From contig JAAYBG010000093.1 in the NCBI GenBank assembly GCA_012718985.1, positions 1-35,181 of the forward strand: a DNA stretch of 35,181 nucleotides. The letters run 5' to 3'. A program made the translations under genes and the position numbers. The stretch comes from Acholeplasmataceae bacterium. GTDB taxonomy: Bacteria; Bacillota_I; Bacilli_A; ML615J-28; CAG-698. Below the pieces are notes generated by a model. The model saw only the letters and a list, made by a program, of their open reading frames with translations. It did no database searches and had not been told where the DNA came from. Positions 33,373 to 35,181 of the stretch are shown here, piece by piece. The stretch's first letter is position 1. Each line of letters begins with the position of its first letter.

Positions 33373-35181
33373 TTGATTCTACCTCTACATTTTCTAATGT
33401 GAAATTATCTGCATATTCAAAAGAAACATTTTTCTCAATCCATTGTCGCCTAGGTTCAACTTCATCCCCCATCAATACACTGATTCGTCCATCTGCATCA
33501 CTAAAATCTTCGATATTCACTTTGATCAGTGTTCTTGTTTCAGGATTCATGGTAGTATCCCATAGTTGATCTTTGTTCATTTCTCCCAGACCTTTGAATC
33601 GTTGAATACTAATATTTTTATAATTGCCAGCTTTGGCTTTTAATTCTTCATCATCCCAAGCATATTCGACAATATTTTTACCAGATATTTTATAAAGTGG
33701 CGGCAAAGCAATATAGATATAACCATTTTCAATTAATTCTGTCATATAACGGAAAAAGAACGTTAATAGTAATACTTGAATATGGGCACCATCGGTATCT
33801 GCATCGGTCATAATAATTATTTTTTTAAAATTCGATTTCGCAATATTGAATTCCCGACCAAATCCAGCACCAATAGCATGAATCATCGACATGATTTCCT
33901 CATTTTTCAACAATTCTTCGGTCTTTGTTTTCTCAGCATTGATTACTTTTCCTCGTAAAGGAAGAATTGCTTGATATCGACTATCGCGCCCTTGCTTTGC
34001 GCTACCTCCCGCTGAATCACCCTCAACAATAAACAATTCATTAATCTCTGGATTCTTTTCAATCACAGGACAAAGTTTACCATTCATATTAATCGGTTTA
34101 CCGATTTTTTCTTTAATCATTCGAACAGAGTCTCGCGCTCTTCGCGCTTCTTCACGAGCTTTAAATGCTCTTAATGCATTGTTGATTAAAGTATTGGCAA
34201 TTTCCCCTTTTTCCGACAAATAAAATTTTAACTGTTCACCAACGACCTGCTCGACGGCAGTTTTCGCGTCCGCTGTTCCCAATTTGTTTTTGGTTTGACC
34301 TTCGAATTGCAACAAATCTTCCGGAATTCGAATTGATAAAACTGCCGTTAATCCTTCTCTTATGTCGATGCCATCAAGATTTAAATCTTTCTCCTTTAAT
34401 ATTCCTTTCATTCTAGCGTAATCATTAAAGGCTTTCGTAATCGCTATTTTAAATCCTGTTTCATGAGTTCCCCCATCACGGGTTCTAATATTATTAACAA
34501 ATGATAAAATATTTTCCGAGTATGTTTTTTTAGTATATTGAATAGCAGCCTCTATTTGAATCTTTCCATAAGAACCGATTAAATAAGCCGGTTCATGAAT
34601 TTTTTCTTTGTCTTCATTCAAATGATTAACATATTCAACAATTCCATCATCGAATTTGAACGTCTCGTGAGTATTCGTTCGTTCATCATATAATTCTGCT
34701 TTTAATCCCTTAATCAAAAAGGCAGCTTCTTTTAATCGCTGAGCGCATAGTTTATAATCTATTAGGGTTGTTGAAAAGATGGATGAATCTGGTTTAAATA
34801 CGACAATTGTTCCTTTTTTCTTTGAAGAATCAGAAACAATTTTTGGTTTGCGAACTACTTTTCCACCATCTTCAAAACGTTGAAAGTATTGCTTGCCATC
34901 ACGGTAAATGGTTAACTCAATCCATTCACTCAATGCATTAACAACGCTAGCACCCACTCCATGAAGACCACCAGAAACTTTATAAGCTCCTGTAGAATCG
35001 AATTTACCACCAGCATGTAAAGTCCCAAAAACTACCTGGGGCGTAGGTACTCCTTCCTTATGCATATCGATAGGAATACCGCGACCATTATCTTGAACTT
35101 CTACGATATTACCTTTGCGAATGATGACTTTTACATGATTCGCAAAACCACCTAAAACTTCATCAATACCATTATCAATGA
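33356..35181 (-). CDS. parE: DNA topoisomerase IV subunit B (5' end outside window)
   Basis: The ATPase subunit of topoisomerase IV. The frame stays open to the window edge past the ATG at 35065, which is internal (the upstream DNGRGIPID is family sequence), so roughly the first 40 residues are missing. Visible are [11 protein letters not shown] and DNGRGIP of the GHKL ATPase, [23 protein letters not shown] (ATP lid), the transducer region, and the TOPRIM domain with [19 protein letters not shown] and [11 protein letters not shown]. The [38 protein letters not shown] tail is present. The following parC identifies it as ParE rather than GyrB. It is the first gene seen of the minus-strand operon; promoter not in the window. 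Confidence 0.93.
   Translation of the reverse strand, partial: IDNGIDEVLGGFANHVKVIIRKGNIVEVQDNGRGIPIDMHKEGVPTPQVVFGTLHAGGKFDSTGAYKVSGGLHGVGASVVNALSEWIELTIYRDGKQYFQRFEDGGKVVRKPKIVSDSSKKKGTIVVFKPDSSIFSTTLIDYKLCAQRLKEAAFLIKGLKAELYDERTNTHETFKFDDGIVEYVNHLNEDKEKIHEPAYLIGSYGKIQIEAAIQYTKKTYSENILSFVNNIRTRDGGTHETGFKIAITKAFNDYARMKGILKEKDLNLDGIDIREGLTAVLSIRIPEDLLQFEGQTKNKLGTADAKTAVEQVVGEQLKFYLSEKGEIANTLINNALRAFKAREEARRARDSVRMIKEKIGKPINMNGKLCPVIEKNPEINELFIVEGDSAGGSAKQGRDSRYQAILPLRGKVINAEKTKTEELLKNEEIMSMIHAIGAGFGREFNIAKSNFKKIIIMTDADTDGAHIQVLLLTFFFRYMTELIENGYIYIALPPLYKISGKNIVEYAWDDEELKAKAGNYKNISIQRFKGLGEMNKDQLWDTTMNPETRTLIKVNIEDFSDADGRISVLMGDEVEPRRQWIEKNVSFEYADNFTLENVEVESNGQED

Noticed and set aside
30913-35181. 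gyrB-gyrA instead of parE-parC
   Set aside because: The [11 protein letters not shown] form in the A subunit and [18 protein letters not shown] in the B subunit are topoisomerase IV forms; gyrase genes usually sit by dnaA, recF and the origin, none of which are here.
1-35181. Prophage or integrative element suggested by the tyrosine recombinase
   Set aside because: The recombinase has housekeeping XerD length and sits in the common xerD-deoB context; no phage, conjugation or attachment-site sequences are seen.

Overview
The window is a low-GC (roughly one third G+C by eye), gene-dense bacterial chromosome segment. RecU, RNase HIII, MutS2, a CvfB-type S1 protein, a T-box leader before hisS-aspS, strong GGAGG-type ribosome binding sites and TTGACA/TATAAT promoters point to Firmicutes or a closely related Mollicutes-like/Erysipelotrichia-like lineage. 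All recognisable genes fit the standard code, with UGA as a stop. I cannot place it to genus. The content is mostly core housekeeping, with two less ordinary stretches (about 21.7-28.3 kb and 28.3-31 kb).

Layout. 1-0.45 kb: 3' end of recN, with a terminator shared with a small convergent membrane-protein gene. 0.77-2.9 kb: dinB (Pol IV) and a CvfB-like S1 protein. 2.9-10.4 kb: a consensus promoter and T-box leader (Asp-type by its specifier and UGGC bulge) drive a tight plus-strand run: hisS, aspS, tcdA, a small Cys-containing membrane protein, dCMP deaminase, a PDZ-Lon membrane protease, a three-TM protein, lspA and an RluD-type pseudouridine synthase. rnhC (minus) converges on this run and diverges from mutS2-trxA. 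A DUF402 gene with its own promoter follows, then recU (minus). 15.6-21.7 kb: lepA, hemW, xerD, deoB and an alpha/beta hydrolase, all plus strand.

21.7-28.3 kb: an orphan lipoprotein gene, a gene-free stretch of about 1.1 kb rich in inverted repeats, then a minus-strand operon of YesN-like response regulator, YesM-like histidine kinase and sugar-binding-type lipoprotein. This looks like a three-component carbohydrate sensing system with no transporter beside it. 28.3-35.2 kb: a second minus-strand operon, parE (5' end outside the window), parC, a Fic-fold protein with a degenerate active-site loop plus winged helix, a PHP-family phosphoesterase and a TPR membrane protein, with overlapping or nearly abutting genes.

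Most notable: the degenerate Fic-fold gene directly behind parE-parC (topoisomerase IV is a known target of active Fic enzymes); the three-component sensor operon; a short repeat of about 20 bp in three intergenic copies; the structured 1.1-kb non-coding region; and back-to-back overlapping promoters between dinB and its small neighbour. No tRNA, rRNA, CRISPR array, insertion sequence or prophage gene was seen.
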